Notes: a model not told the origin generated them from the letters alone. Positions 53,710 to 64,000 are shown, counted from the first letter of the stretch. The stretch: DNA of 64,000 bases from Streptomyces sp. NBC_00335 (GCF_036127095.1 NZ_CP108006.1:6191501-6255500); one strand, 5' to 3'. Numbers and translations: made by a program.

Positions 53710-53716
53710 CCAGGCC

Positions 53717-53998
53717 CTACGCGTCGAGGCCGATCGCGAAGGCCGCTTCCAGGTCGTGCTGGGAGTACGTGCGGAACGCCACGTGCGTGTCCGTCGCCTC
53801 GACGCCCGGGATCTTGCTGATGCGGCCGGGGATGATGTCGGCCAGGTCCTCGTGCCGGGGGACCCGGACCATCGCGATGAGGTCGTACGTACCCGTGACC
53901 GAGTAGACCTCGCTGACGCTGTCCAGCGCGGCGATGGCCTCGGCGATCTCGGGGATCCGGTCCACGCTGGTCTTGATGAGCACGAGTGCGGTGATCAC
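53717..53998 (-). CDS. Stand-alone Lrp/AsnC ligand-binding (RAM) domain protein
   Basis: 93 aa, an isolated RAM domain: MITALVLIKTSVDRIPEIAEAI and SEVYSVTGTYDLIAMVRV, then DTHVAFRTYSQHDLE. It lacks the helix-turn-helix of Lrp proteins, so it cannot bind DNA alone; it may bind an amino acid and regulate a partner by oligomerisation. GTG start at 53998, overlapping the rhomboid gene's stop by 4 bp, so it is coupled to it. Confidence 0.85.
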   Translation of the reverse strand: MITALVLIKTSVDRIPEIAEAIAALDSVSEVYSVTGTYDLIAMVRVPRHEDLADIIPGRISKIPGVEATDTHVAFRTYSQHDLEAAFAIGLDA

Positions 53999-54729
53999 GG
54001 TTGGCTGTCTCCCTCGCCTACTGTCACTGGTCGACCCACTCTAGTCCCACCCCGGTAGCGGGCCCATGCGTAGAGGAAGCCCACCGAGAAGCCCACCACG
54101 TGGGCCAGATAGGCCACTCCGGGGCCGCTCGCCGCGCGGTGTGCGGCCAGCCACTGCAGGCCGAACCAGAACATCAGCACGATCCACGCCGGGAAGCGCA
54201 GCGGCAGGAAGAACAGGAACGGGAACAGGCTCGTCACCCGTGCCTTGGGGAACAGGTACAGGAAGGCCCCCAGGACCGCGGAGATCGCCCCGGAGGCCCC
54301 GACCAGGGTCTGGTCCGAGGAGGCGTAGGCCGCCGCGTACGCCGCCAGGGCCAGGTAGCCCGTACAGACGTAGAAGCAGAGGAACCCGGCCCGGCCCATG
54401 CGCCGCTCCGTCATCGCCCCGAAGACGTAGAGGAAGAGCATGTTGCCCAGCAGGTGCAGCCAGCTCCCGTGGACGAACAGGGCCGTGAGGGGGGTGAGCG
54501 CCGCCCGGCCCGAGCCGGTGAAGAGCTCGTCCGGGACCACGCCCCAGCGCCGGAAGTACGCCGTGCCCGTGGTCAGGAGCTGATCGCCCGTCCCGTAGAC
54601 CGGGTTCAGCCCCGACGCCGGGCTCAGTACGAACACCACGCAGCAGCCGGCGATCAGCGCGTGGGTGACCACCGGGCCCCGGGCGGCCTCGCGTACGGCC
54701 TGCCACCTTACGATCATGCGACCGAGCAT
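53995..54729 (-). CDS. Rhomboid-family intramembrane serine protease
   Basis: 244 aa with about six membrane helices. The catalytic serine is in LVGASGAISAVLGAFL and the histidine in AYLAHVVGFSVGFLYA. The HGSWLHLLGNMLFLYVFG segment supplies the conserved His-x3-Leu-x-Asn of loop 1. It cleaves membrane substrates within the bilayer. The ATG at 54729 begins MLGRMIVRW; a second ATG four codons on is possible. Substrates unknown. Confidence 0.9.
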   Translation of the reverse strand: MLGRMIVRWQAVREAARGPVVTHALIAGCCVVFVLSPASGLNPVYGTGDQLLTTGTAYFRRWGVVPDELFTGSGRAALTPLTALFVHGSWLHLLGNMLFLYVFGAMTERRMGRAGFLCFYVCTGYLALAAYAAAYASSDQTLVGASGAISAVLGAFLYLFPKARVTSLFPFLFFLPLRFPAWIVLMFWFGLQWLAAHRAASGPGVAYLAHVVGFSVGFLYAWARYRGGTRVGRPVTVGEGDSQP

Positions 54730-54864
54730 GACCCAGCCGGGCCCACCAGCGGGTGCGGCAGGCCGTAGGGTTACGAGCTACGCACGCACGCGCGCGCCAC
54801 CCGTGACGACACGGGAGGGTGCGGTGCTTGCTCCATGTGAGCGATAGAAGGAGAGAGCGGCCTG

Positions 54865-55104
54865 ATGACGGTTCCCCTGCCGACCGACACCACCCGGTGG
54901 CGCTGCACCCTGTGCGGCAACCTCACGCGCTTCGACGTCACCCGTTCGTCGAAGGTAGTGGAGTACGTCCACCTGGACCTCGCCGGGGAGCCCAAGGTCG
55001 AGGAGCGCGAGGTGGTCAATGAGACCATCGAGTCGGTCCGCTGTCGCTGGTGCAACGCGGTGGACCAGATCGAGCTCGTCGACAGGCCGGGCGCGGACTC
55101 CTGA
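54865..55104 (+). CDS. Small zinc-ribbon-like protein
   Basis: 79 aa. CxxC pairs in WRCTLCGNLTRFDVTR and SVRCRWCNAVDQIEL form a likely zinc ribbon flanking a beta hairpin. No other domain. It is conserved in relatives but without known function. AAGGAG lies about 12 nt upstream of ATG 54865. It precedes the NYN gene by 43 bp on the same strand, suggesting a two-gene RNA-related unit. Confidence 0.75.
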   Translation: MTVPLPTDTTRWRCTLCGNLTRFDVTRSSKVVEYVHLDLAGEPKVEEREVVNETIESVRCRWCNAVDQIELVDRPGADS

Positions 55105-55147
55105 CGGAGCCCCGCCCACAGGTGAATGACGGTAGGGGTGACGGATT

Positions 55148-56509
55148 GTGGAGCCAGCAAGCGGCGCTGAGCCGGCCGACGGGCCCGGCGACGCCGCGGA
55201 GGTCCTCGACCGACCGCTGCCGGAAGGCGTGCGGCGCCGGGTCGTCGCGCTCGTCTCGGACGCCTTCGGCGGGCTGACGGTCGCGGACCTCCCGGCGCAG
55301 CTGCGTCAGTACGCCCGTTTCACCCCGACCCGGCGCGCCAAGTTCGCGGGCAACGCCATGGCCACGGCCGTGGAGAGCGACCCCGTCTTCCGGGGCCGGG
55401 TCGCCGAGAAGTTCCGCGAGACGCAGGCCGACCTGGCCTCCGCGCTGGAGTCGGGCGCCCCGCCCGCCGCCGCCGATCCGCTGGACGTGGCGGCCGCCGC
55501 GTACGTGCTGCGGCCGGCCGGCTGGGTCAAGCTCGTCGCCGCCGCGGGCGAGGAGGCGCAGCGCGCCGACGCCGAGCGGGTCGACGAGGAGGCCCGCCGC
55601 GAGATGGAGCGGCTCCGCGAGGAGCTGGCCCACGTACGGGAACTGCAGCGCACGGGCGTCGACCAGGTACGGGCCGAGCTGGACGCGGCGCGCAAGGAAG
55701 CGGAATCGCTTCAGCGCAAGCTGCGCAGTGCCCTCAGCGACGTCAAGCGGGGCGACGCCGCCCTGCGCAAGATCAACGCGGAGGTCGACGGCATCCGCGC
55801 CGAGGCGGCCGCCCAGGTGACCACCGCGGAGAGCGAGACCCGTCGGCTCAAGTCCCGCCTCGCGGAGGTGGAATCGGCGCTGGAGACCTCGCGCCGGGCC
55901 ACCCGCGAGGGGCGCAGCATCGAGGACATGCGGCTGCGGCTGCTGCTGGACACCGTGCTGGACGCGGCCGCGGGACTGCGCCGGGAGCTCGCGCTGCCGC
56001 CGGTCTCCACGCGGCCCGCCGACACGGTCGAGGCGGTGGAGCCGGGCCGGATGACCCCGAAGGACATCGCGGCGCGCGCCCTGTCGGAGACCGACCCGGC
56101 GCTGCTGGACCAGCTGCTGGCGCTGCCCCAGGCCCATCTGGTGGTCGACGGCTACAACGTCACCAAGACCGGCTACCCGACGATGCCGCTGGAGAAGCAG
56201 CGCCTGCGGCTGCTGGGCGGGCTGTCGATGCTCGCCGCGCAGACGGGCGCCGAGATGACCTGTGTCTTCGACGGGGCGGAGCTGGCGGCCCCCGTGCTGC
56301 TCGCGCCGCCGCGCGGGGTGCGGGTGCTGTTCTCCAAGGCCGGGGTGACGGCGGACGAGCTGATCCGCCAGCTGGTGCGCGCCGAACCGGCGGGCCGTCC
56401 CGTGGTGGTGGTCTCCACCGACCGCGAGGTCGCCGACGGTGTGGCCAAGGCCGGGGCGCGGCCGGTGACGTCCGCCTTGTTGCTGAAGCGGCTTTCGCGC
56501 GTTTCGTAA
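55148..56509 (+). CDS. Coiled-coil protein with C-terminal NYN (YacP/Rae1-like) nuclease domain
   Basis: 453 aa. The N-terminal helical region (about 10-150) precedes a long charged coiled coil (about 145-275: EEARREMERLREELAHVREL and similar heptads). The NYN domain (about 325-453) has HLVVDGYNVTKTGYP with a catalytic aspartate, FDGAELAAPV and VVVVSTDREVADGVAKAGA, the PIN-like acidic site of YacP/Rae1 RNases. A role in RNA decay, perhaps ribosome-linked as for Rae1, is plausible. GTG start at 55148. Confidence 0.85.
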   Translation: MEPASGAEPADGPGDAAEVLDRPLPEGVRRRVVALVSDAFGGLTVADLPAQLRQYARFTPTRRAKFAGNAMATAVESDPVFRGRVAEKFRETQADLASALESGAPPAAADPLDVAAAAYVLRPAGWVKLVAAAGEEAQRADAERVDEEARREMERLREELAHVRELQRTGVDQVRAELDAARKEAESLQRKLRSALSDVKRGDAALRKINAEVDGIRAEAAAQVTTAESETRRLKSRLAEVESALETSRRATREGRSIEDMRLRLLLDTVLDAAAGLRRELALPPVSTRPADTVEAVEPGRMTPKDIAARALSETDPALLDQLLALPQAHLVVDGYNVTKTGYPTMPLEKQRLRLLGGLSMLAAQTGAEMTCVFDGAELAAPVLLAPPRGVRVLFSKAGVTADELIRQLVRAEPAGRPVVVVSTDREVADGVAKAGARPVTSALLLKRLSRVS

Positions 56510-56762
56510 CTACTGGGCCCAATGCCGGAATTGATAGGGCGCCGCGGGAACGTACCGTCAAGTCATCGACACAGAGCGTGCGCTGTAGGTAAAGAACCTG
56601 GTCGGACGGCGAGTTTTTTGCCGACAGGATTTGAACTGATCACAGAAGGGTCACTAGGGTCAGTCAAACCTTCGTGCGGTAGTTCACTCATTCGGGGTGG
56701 CAGCGAAGGTGTCGCCGAGTCATGCGTTCTTCGGCGGCTCTAGGAAGAAGGAGATCGCCTTC

Positions 56763-57794
56763 GTGGCGTCCCACCGTCGACCCAAGCCGCCGACCCGCAT
56801 GCGCACCACCGTGCTCGGCGTCACCGCGGCAGCCGCCGTGGTCCTCTCGGGGCAGGCCGCTCACGCCGCCCCGGCCAAGCCCAGCAAGGACGAGGTCAAG
56901 GCCAAGGTCGACGCCCTCTACGAAGAGGCCGAGCAGGCGACCGAGAAGTTCAACGGGGCCAAGGAGCGCCAGGACAAGCTCGAAACCGAGATCGGGCAGC
57001 TCCAGGACCAGGTCGCCCGCGGCCAGGAGGACCTCAACGCGCTGCGCGGCACGCTCGGTTCGATGGCCAGCGCCCAGTACCGCAGCGGCGGCATCGACCA
57101 GTCCCTCGCGCTCTTCCTCTCGGCCGACCCGGACAGCTACCTCGACAAGGCCTCCACCCTGGAGCAGTTGAGCGGCAAGCAGGTCGAGGCGGTCCAGAAG
57201 ATCCAGGCCAAGCAGCGCACCCTCGCGCAGCAGCGCCAGGAGGCCGCGGGCAAGCTCACCGACCTCGACGCCACCCGCAAGGAGCTCGGCGAGAAGAAGA
57301 AGGCCTCCCAGGACAAGCTCGCCGAGGCCCAGGCGCTCCTCAACACCCTGACGGCCCAGGAGCGGGCGCAGATCAAGGACGAGGACAGCCGCGCCAGCCG
57401 CAGCGCCGGCGAGCGCGTCCCCGACCTCGGCAACGCGAAGCCCTCCGGTCGGGCCGGCGCCGCCCTCGCGGCCGCCCAGACCAAGATCGGCAGCGCGTAC
57501 ATCTCCGGTCACGAAGGGCCCAACACCTTCGACTGCTCGGGTCTGACCCAGTGGGCGTACAAGCAGGCCGGCGTGAACATATCGCGCACCACCTTCACGC
57601 AGATCAACGACGGCACCCGGATCGGCAAGAGCCAGCTCCAGCCGGGCGACCTGGTGTTCTTCTACGGCGACCTGCACCACGTCGGCCTGTACGCGGGCGG
57701 CAACCAGGTGCTGCACGCCTCGAACCCGCGCAGCGGCGTCAAGTACGAATCGATCAACAACATGCCGTTCCAGTTCGGCGTGCGAGTGGGCTGA
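56763..57794 (+). CDS. Secreted NlpC/P60 peptidoglycan hydrolase
   Basis: 343 aa. The signal peptide RMRTTVLGVTAAAAVVLSGQAAHA follows a basic leader VASHRRPKPPT. A long coiled coil (about 35-215) rich in Glu/Lys/Gln heptads comes next. The NlpC/P60 domain (about 235-340) has the cysteine in FDCSGLTQWAYKQAG, the histidine in DLHHVGLYAGGN, and a final HASNPR. It is a D,L-endopeptidase of the RipA/RipC type. The coiled coil suggests control by an FtsEX-like partner, which is not encoded here. GTG 56763 is preceded by AAGGAG. A paralogue follows. I saw no c-di-AMP riboswitch upstream. Confidence 0.92.
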   Translation: MASHRRPKPPTRMRTTVLGVTAAAAVVLSGQAAHAAPAKPSKDEVKAKVDALYEEAEQATEKFNGAKERQDKLETEIGQLQDQVARGQEDLNALRGTLGSMASAQYRSGGIDQSLALFLSADPDSYLDKASTLEQLSGKQVEAVQKIQAKQRTLAQQRQEAAGKLTDLDATRKELGEKKKASQDKLAEAQALLNTLTAQERAQIKDEDSRASRSAGERVPDLGNAKPSGRAGAALAAAQTKIGSAYISGHEGPNTFDCSGLTQWAYKQAGVNISRTTFTQINDGTRIGKSQLQPGDLVFFYGDLHHVGLYAGGNQVLHASNPRSGVKYESINNMPFQFGVRVG

Positions 57795-58043
57795 CGCCCC
57801 CTGCGCCCAGGGCTCGACCGGACGCGCCGCACACCGCCCATCCGGGCGAATTCCGAGGCCCCGCTCTGACCACACGCCCCGCCGGTGACCTGCGTCTCCG
57901 ACGGGGCGTCACTGTGCGTGCCCGCCGCGGGTCGTTGGCCGGTGCCCTCCCGCGCGGCTACTGTCTGCCAGCGCGGAACCCCGGCACACGGCCGTCCACG
58001 GAGGGCGGACCCGGTCCCGCCCAGCAGGAGGGAGCGGTTTCAC

Positions 58044-59096
58044 GTGGCGTCCCATCGCCGGTCCGGGCCCAGCGCCCTCGACCGGAACACCAAGGTCACC
58101 GTCCTCACCGCCGCCGCGGCGGGAGCAGCGGTAGTCATGTCGGGCGCACCCGCCGGTGCGGCCCCCGGCCTCCCGCAGGAGCCCTCCGCGGGCACCCGCG
58201 CCCAGGTCGACCGGCTCTTCGAAGAGGCCGAACAGGCCACCGAGCGCTTCAACCAGGCGGGCGAGCGCGCCGGCCGCCTGCGCACCGAAGTCGACCGGAT
58301 CCAGGACGCGGTGGCCCGCGGGCAGGACCGCATCAACACCATGCGCGGGGTGCTCGGCGCCTACGCCGGAGCCCAGTACCGGGCCGGCAGCATCGACCCC
58401 GCCGTCGAGCTGATGCTCTCCGAGGACCCGGACGACTACCTCGCCAAGGCCTCCGCCCTCGACCGGCTGTCCGGCCACCAGGCCCGCCAGCTCGACGAAC
58501 TGCGCTCCGAGCAGCGCCGGCTCGGTCAGGAGCGCCAGGAGGCCTCCCGCAAGCTCTCCGAACTCGACTCCCTGCGCGCCGCCGTGGCGAAGGAGAAGCG
58601 CGCCGTGACCGCCAAGCTCGCCGCGGCCCGCCGGCTGCTGAACGCGATGCCCACGCAGGAACGCGCCGACTTCGACCGCGCCTCCCGCTCCGGCGGCCGC
58701 CCCGACGCCCTGCCCGAGCTCCCCGACCCCGCCGCCTCCGGGCCCTCCTCCGGCCGCGCCGCGACCGCCGTGATGGCGGCCCGGTCCGCCGTCGGACGGC
58801 CCTACGTATGGGGTTCCACCGGCCCCTCCGGCTTCGACTGCTCCGGGCTGATGGTGTGGTCGTACCGGCAGGCGGGCGTCGCCCTGCCCCGCACCTCGCA
58901 GGCGCAACGGCACGCCGGGCGGCGGGTGCCGCTGTCGCAGGCGCGCCCCGGGGACCTGGTGACGTACCGCTCGGACGCCAGCCACGTCGGCATGTACGTC
59001 GGCAACGGCCAGGTGGTGCACGCCCCGTACCCGGGGGCGCGCGTGCGGTACGACCCCGTCGGGATGATGCCCGTGTCCTCGGTGACCCGGCCCTAG
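58044..59096 (+). CDS. Secreted NlpC/P60 peptidoglycan hydrolase (paralogue)
   Basis: 350 aa, clearly related to the preceding gene (VASHRR leader, same coiled coil with RLFEEAEQATERFNQAGERA, similar P60 domain). The cysteine lies in FDCSGLMVWSYRQAG and the histidine in DASHVGMYVGNG; the end has VHAPYPGARVRYD. GGAGGGAG lies about 13 nt before GTG 58044. Tandem duplication with divergence suggests different cell-cycle or substrate roles. It is 249 bp from the first copy and 22 bp before the next gene. Confidence 0.9.
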   Translation: MASHRRSGPSALDRNTKVTVLTAAAAGAAVVMSGAPAGAAPGLPQEPSAGTRAQVDRLFEEAEQATERFNQAGERAGRLRTEVDRIQDAVARGQDRINTMRGVLGAYAGAQYRAGSIDPAVELMLSEDPDDYLAKASALDRLSGHQARQLDELRSEQRRLGQERQEASRKLSELDSLRAAVAKEKRAVTAKLAAARRLLNAMPTQERADFDRASRSGGRPDALPELPDPAASGPSSGRAATAVMAARSAVGRPYVWGSTGPSGFDCSGLMVWSYRQAGVALPRTSQAQRHAGRRVPLSQARPGDLVTYRSDASHVGMYVGNGQVVHAPYPGARVRYDPVGMMPVSSVTRP

Positions 59097-59118
59097 GGAT
59101 CGCGCTGCGTACGATCGG

Positions 59119-60327
59119 GTGATGCTCCCGGTCCTGGGCCGTGCACCTCGGTGTACCCCTCCGCGCACCCCTGTCAGGCGCTCGCGCGCGCTGCCGCTGG
59201 TGCTGCTCTGCCTGCTGCTGCTCTGCGTGCCGCTGGCCGGATGCGGCTCCGGGGCTCCTTCCGGGTCCGGATCCGGGGCCCCTTCGGCTTCGGCGGACCC
59301 CGCCGGGCGGGACGTCCGGCGGGCCGTCGCCGACTGGTCGGCGGCCCCGCCCGCGGCCCTCGCCGCGATCCCGCTGGAGGGCTGGTCGTACGAGGTCTCC
59401 ACGGTCCGGGTGGAAGGCGTACGGGCCTTCGCGCGCGCCGAGCTGCGCTACCGGCTCACCGGCTACGACGCCGCCCCGGCCGGCTCCGCCCGCGAGGTGG
59501 AACTCACCCGCGACGGCGGCCCCTGGACGGTGACCGCCGACCGCCCCGCCCCCGGCGCCCTGCCGCAGCTGTGGGACCAGGGCCCGGTGACGGTGGAGCG
59601 CGGGGCGCGCGCCCTGGTGCTCGGCGGCGCCGGCCAGAGCGCCGGCCCCCTCTCCGAGATCGCCGCCGAGGCCGACAAGGCGGTGCCCGCGGCGAGCGCG
59701 GCCTGGCCGCGGCCGTGGGCGGGCCGGGTGGTGGTGCTGGTCCCCGGCTCGCTGGACGCGATGGCGGCGCTGCTGGGGCGTCCCGCGGACGAGTACCGCG
59801 GCCTGGGCGCCGTCACCACCGGGCGGACCGGGGCGGGCCCCGCCCCCGCCGACCGGGTCGTGGTGAACCCGGAGGGGTACGGGCAGCTCACGGCGGAGGG
59901 CCGCCAGGTGATCCTGACCCACGAGACCACCCACGTGGCCACCCGGACGGCGACCACCGCCAAGACCCCGCTCTGGCTCTCCGAGGGCTTCGCGGACTGG
60001 GCCGCGTACCGCGACAGCGGGCGCACCCCGGCCGAAGCCGCGCCGTCCCTCGCCCGCGCGGTGCGCCGGGGCGACCTGCCGGCCGCTCTCCCGGAGCCCG
60101 GGGCCTTCGCCTTCGGCGGGGACGCGGACGCTCTGGCGCGGGCCTACGAGGGCTCCTGGATGGCCTGCCGGCTCATCGCCCGGCGGTGGGGGGACGCGGC
60201 ACTGGTCTCCCTGTACGAGAAGTCCGGCCGGGAATCCCTCCCGACGGCGGTCGCGGACACCCTGAACACGGACCCCGCAGCGCTGACCCGTGCCTGGCAG
60301 CAGGACCTGACCCGGGAGTTCCGCTAG
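59119..60327 (+). CDS. Lipoprotein with HExxH-like peptidase domain
   Basis: 402 aa. The lipoprotein signal SRALPLVLLCLLLLCVPLAGC is followed by a Gly/Ser-rich tether. The metal site lies in QVILTHETTHVATRT (HETTH, an HExxH motif) with SEGFADWAAYRDSG as the likely third-ligand segment, the pattern of M1/peptidase-MA-like gluzincins. It would act on the outer membrane face. It starts 22 bp after the second NlpC/P60 gene (GTG 59119 or ATG 59122), so co-transcription is likely. Substrate unknown. Confidence 0.82.
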   Translation: MMLPVLGRAPRCTPPRTPVRRSRALPLVLLCLLLLCVPLAGCGSGAPSGSGSGAPSASADPAGRDVRRAVADWSAAPPAALAAIPLEGWSYEVSTVRVEGVRAFARAELRYRLTGYDAAPAGSAREVELTRDGGPWTVTADRPAPGALPQLWDQGPVTVERGARALVLGGAGQSAGPLSEIAAEADKAVPAASAAWPRPWAGRVVVLVPGSLDAMAALLGRPADEYRGLGAVTTGRTGAGPAPADRVVVNPEGYGQLTAEGRQVILTHETTHVATRTATTAKTPLWLSEGFADWAAYRDSGRTPAEAAPSLARAVRRGDLPAALPEPGAFAFGGDADALARAYEGSWMACRLIARRWGDAALVSLYEKSGRESLPTAVADTLNTDPAALTRAWQQDLTREFR

Positions 60328-60553
60328 CCCGGCGGGCCCTGGCCCGATCGCGCGGCGCCGTTGCCGGGGGCCGGCCCCCGGACCCCCGCTCCTCAAACGC
60401 CGGAGGGGCTGATCTCGCCCCGGCGCCGCCGCCCGCGCACCGCCCCGAAGGGCGGAGCCCCACAGGTTCCGAGCCCGCGGGGCAGAGCTCCGCGCGCTCC
60501 CGCACCGCAGGTCACCGCCCCGCAGGGCCCCGCTCCGGTAGGGTCGGCAGGCG

Positions 60554-61696
60554 ATGGACAAGACGCTGATCGTGACCAACGACTTCCCGCCGCGGCCGGG
60601 GGGCATCCAGGCCTTCCTGCACAACATGGCGCTGCGACTCGACCCCGACCGGGTCGTGGTCTACGCCTCCACCTGGAAGCACTCGGCAGAGGCCCGCGCC
60701 GCCACCGCCGCCTTCGACGCGGAGCAGCCCTTCCAGGTGGTCCGCGACCGCACGACGATGCTGCTGCCGACCCCCAGGGTCACCCGCCGGGCCGTGGGCC
60801 TGCTGCGCGAACACGGCTGCTCCTCGGTGTGGTTCGGCGCGGCGGCCCCGCTGGGCCTGATGGGGCCCGCGCTGCGCCGGGCCGGCGCGCGCCGGATCGT
60901 GGCGACCACGCACGGGCACGAGGCGGGCTGGGCGCAGCTGCCGGTCGCGCGCGGGCTGCTGCGGCGCATCGGCGAGGGCACGGACACCCTGACCTACCTG
61001 GGGGAGTACACCCGTTCGCGGATCGCCCCGGCCCTGACGGACCGGGCGGCGGCGCGGATGACGCAGCTCCCGCCGGGGGTGGACGAGAAGACCTTCCACC
61101 CGGGTTCGGGCGGCGCGGAGGTCCGGGCGCGGCTCGGACTGACGGACCGGCCCGTGGTCGTCTGCGTCTCGCGGCTCGTTCCCCGCAAGGGCCAGGACAC
61201 GCTGATCGAGGCGATGCCGCGGATCCTGGCGGCGCTGCCGGACGCCGTCCTGCTGATCGTGGGCGGCGGCCCCTACGAGGCCGATCTGCGGGCACTGGCC
61301 GCCAAGGCCGGCGTCGCCGAGTCCGTCGTCTTCACGGGCGCCGTCCCGTGGTCCGAACTGCCCGCCCACTACGGGGCCGGGGACGTCTTCGCGATGCCCT
61401 GCCGGACCCGGCGCGGCGGGCTCGACGTGGAGGGCCTCGGCATCGTCTACCTGGAGGCGTCCGCCACGGGCCTGCCGGTGATCGCGGGCGACTCCGGCGG
61501 CGCCCCGGACGCCGTACTGGACGGGGAGACGGGCTGGGTGGTCCCCGGCGGCGCCCCGGCCGAGACCGCGGAGCGCGTCCTGGCCCTGCTCCGGGACCCG
61601 GCCCTGCGCGCGCGCATGGGCGAGCGCGGCCGTGCCTGGGTCGAGGAGAAGTGGCGCTGGGACCTGCTGGCGGAGCGCCTGCGCGAGCTGCTGTAG
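60554..61696 (+). CDS. pimB: GT4 mannosyltransferase, PimB type
   Basis: 380 aa GT-B enzyme. Motifs: VTNDFPPRPGGIQAFLHNMA (acceptor loop), ATTHGHEAGWAQLP, LTYLGEYTRSRIAP, QLPPGVDEKTFHP, VCVSRLVPRKGQDTLIEAM and GLDVEGLGIVYLEASATG, the E-x7-E segment. The homologue beside fadD15-type and NlpC/P60 genes in mycobacteria is PimB', which adds the second mannose to phosphatidylinositol mannosides. That context is the same here (acyl-CoA synthetase and NlpC/P60 genes nearby). No strong SD is visible before ATG 60554. Confidence 0.83.
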   Translation: MDKTLIVTNDFPPRPGGIQAFLHNMALRLDPDRVVVYASTWKHSAEARAATAAFDAEQPFQVVRDRTTMLLPTPRVTRRAVGLLREHGCSSVWFGAAAPLGLMGPALRRAGARRIVATTHGHEAGWAQLPVARGLLRRIGEGTDTLTYLGEYTRSRIAPALTDRAAARMTQLPPGVDEKTFHPGSGGAEVRARLGLTDRPVVVCVSRLVPRKGQDTLIEAMPRILAALPDAVLLIVGGGPYEADLRALAAKAGVAESVVFTGAVPWSELPAHYGAGDVFAMPCRTRRGGLDVEGLGIVYLEASATGLPVIAGDSGGAPDAVLDGETGWVVPGGAPAETAERVLALLRDPALRARMGERGRAWVEEKWRWDLLAERLRELL

Positions 61697-61833
61697 CTGA
61701 CGCCGGGCCCGCTGCCCGGGATCCCCTTTCCGTACGGAGAGGGGATTATCGCCGCTGGGGGCCCGATCGCGGGCAGAGTCGATCAAACCGCTCGGGCCGC
61801 GGCGGGCCCCGCCTACGGTCGAGCCATGTCTGA

Positions 61834-63516
<1,683 letters not shown>

Positions 63517-63532
63517 CCCCGGAAGGCACGCA

Positions 63533-64000
63533 CTAGCCCCGGTAGAGGGCTTCGATCTCGTCCGCGAAGTCCTTCGCCACCACATTCCGCTTCAGCTTCA
63601 GCGAAGGCGTGATGTGCCCGGACTCCTCCGTGAACTGGGAGGGCAGAATGCGGAATTTCCGCACCGATTCCGCCTTGGAAACCGCCGCGTTGCCGTCGTC
63701 CACGGCCTTCTGGACGGCGGCGATGAGATCCGCGTCCTCGCGCAGGTCGGCCGCCGTCACGCCGGCCGGCTTGCCGTGCTCCGCGGCCCAGCGGCCCAGG
63801 AACTCCTCGTCGATGGTGACCAGTGCGGCCACGAACGGCCGCGCGTCGCCGACCACCATGCACTCCGCGACCAGCGCGTGCGCCCGGATCCGGTCCTCGA
63901 TCACCGCGGGCGCCACGTTCTTGCCGCCCGCCGTGACGATGAGCTCCTTCTTGCGCCCGGTGATCGCCAGGTAGCCGTCCTCGTCGAGCGTGCCGACGTC
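63533..64000 (-). CDS. Long-chain fatty-acid--CoA ligase (C-terminal part, runs off window)
   Basis: About 155 C-terminal residues. The A10-type motif [17 protein letters not shown] with the catalytic lysine region is visible, followed by [27 protein letters not shown] and the C-terminal [25 protein letters not shown], typical of FadD15/AMP-forming acyl-CoA synthetases. It activates fatty acids for lipid synthesis or beta-oxidation. Convergent with the cholesterol oxidase gene. The family and the pimB neighbourhood agree. Confidence 0.92.
   Translation of the reverse strand, partial: DVGTLDEDGYLAITGRKKELIVTAGGKNVAPAVIEDRIRAHALVAECMVVGDARPFVAALVTIDEEFLGRWAAEHGKPAGVTAADLREDADLIAAVQKAVDDGNAAVSKAESVRKFRILPSQFTEESGHITPSLKLKRNVVAKDFADEIEALYRG

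Noticed and set aside
56540..56570. GGAAC...GTC resembling a SigE-type promoter
   Set aside because: Spacing of about 10 nt is far too short.
56510..56762. Possible c-di-AMP (ydaO) riboswitch before the NlpC/P60 gene
   Set aside because: These hydrolase genes often carry one in Streptomyces, but I could not find its conserved core here.

Overview
The window comes from the core chromosome of a high-GC actinobacterium, almost certainly Streptomyces or a close relative. The evidence is a very high G+C third codon position, frequent GTG starts, 4-bp stop/start overlaps, a bcc-type QcrCAB/CtaCDEF respiratory cluster with a di-heme QcrC, a PspA/PspAA pair, a SAM-IV riboswitch and mycobacterial-type neighbourhoods. 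From memory of M. tuberculosis, the order dlaT, leucyl aminopeptidase, cobT/cobS, HesB protein, adoK, ctaC, ctaF-like, qcrCAB/ctaE, trpD, NlpC/P60, pimB, fadD is an old actinobacterial gene order. No tRNA, rRNA or CRISPR array was seen.

Layout. 1-5122: 2-oxoacid dehydrogenase genes on the minus strand (aceE start, GntR regulator, sucB-type E2 and lpd), with a palindrome-rich aceE promoter region. 5123-6652: pepA. 6997-13915: an accessory five-gene cluster that looks like a Pel/galactosaminogalactan-type exopolysaccharide system. It encodes a secreted Agd3-like deacetylase, a PelF GT4 glycosyltransferase, a polytopic membrane protein, a GH135/spherulin-4 hydrolase and a GH114 galactosaminidase lipoprotein. 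13978-17445: a LuxR/TrmB-type regulator, a tiny secreted peptide, a small hypothetical and an NlpC/P60-VCBS secreted protein. 17508-21429: a histidine kinase, a rhomboid-like membrane protein and an MprF-type lysyltransferase.

21512-28853: cobalamin lower-ligand assembly genes (cobT, a metallo-beta-lactamase-cobU fusion, cobS) interleaved with a methyltransferase, a DUF3043 membrane protein, pspA/pspAA and an HHxxPG membrane protein. 28916-32974: an orphan NarL-type response regulator and an RND transporter. 33055-34932: nadA and a HesB/ErpA-type Fe-S protein, divergent. 35032-37938: a large anchored secreted protein and a small hypothetical, separated by an intact IS481-family insertion sequence (36634-37719, CTAG target duplication). 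38070-40612: a PfkB/adenosine kinase and a cysteine desulfurase-TusA fusion.

40907-50352: aerobic respiration genes (ctaC-ctaD-ctaF, ctaE, qcrC-qcrA-qcrB) with an L,D-transpeptidase and a degenerate receiver protein between the two blocks. 50565-53498: trpD and a SAM-IV-riboswitch-controlled class V aminotransferase. 53717-60327: a stand-alone AsnC-type ligand domain, a rhomboid protease, a zinc-ribbon protein, a coiled-coil NYN RNase-like protein, two paralogous NlpC/P60 hydrolases and an HExxH-like lipoprotein. 60554-64000: pimB, a Tat-exported cholesterol oxidase and the 3' part of an acyl-CoA synthetase gene. The most unusual part is the exopolysaccharide-like cluster. It combines enzyme families known from the fungal galactosaminogalactan pathway with a bacterial PelF, and no c-di-GMP receptor is visible.
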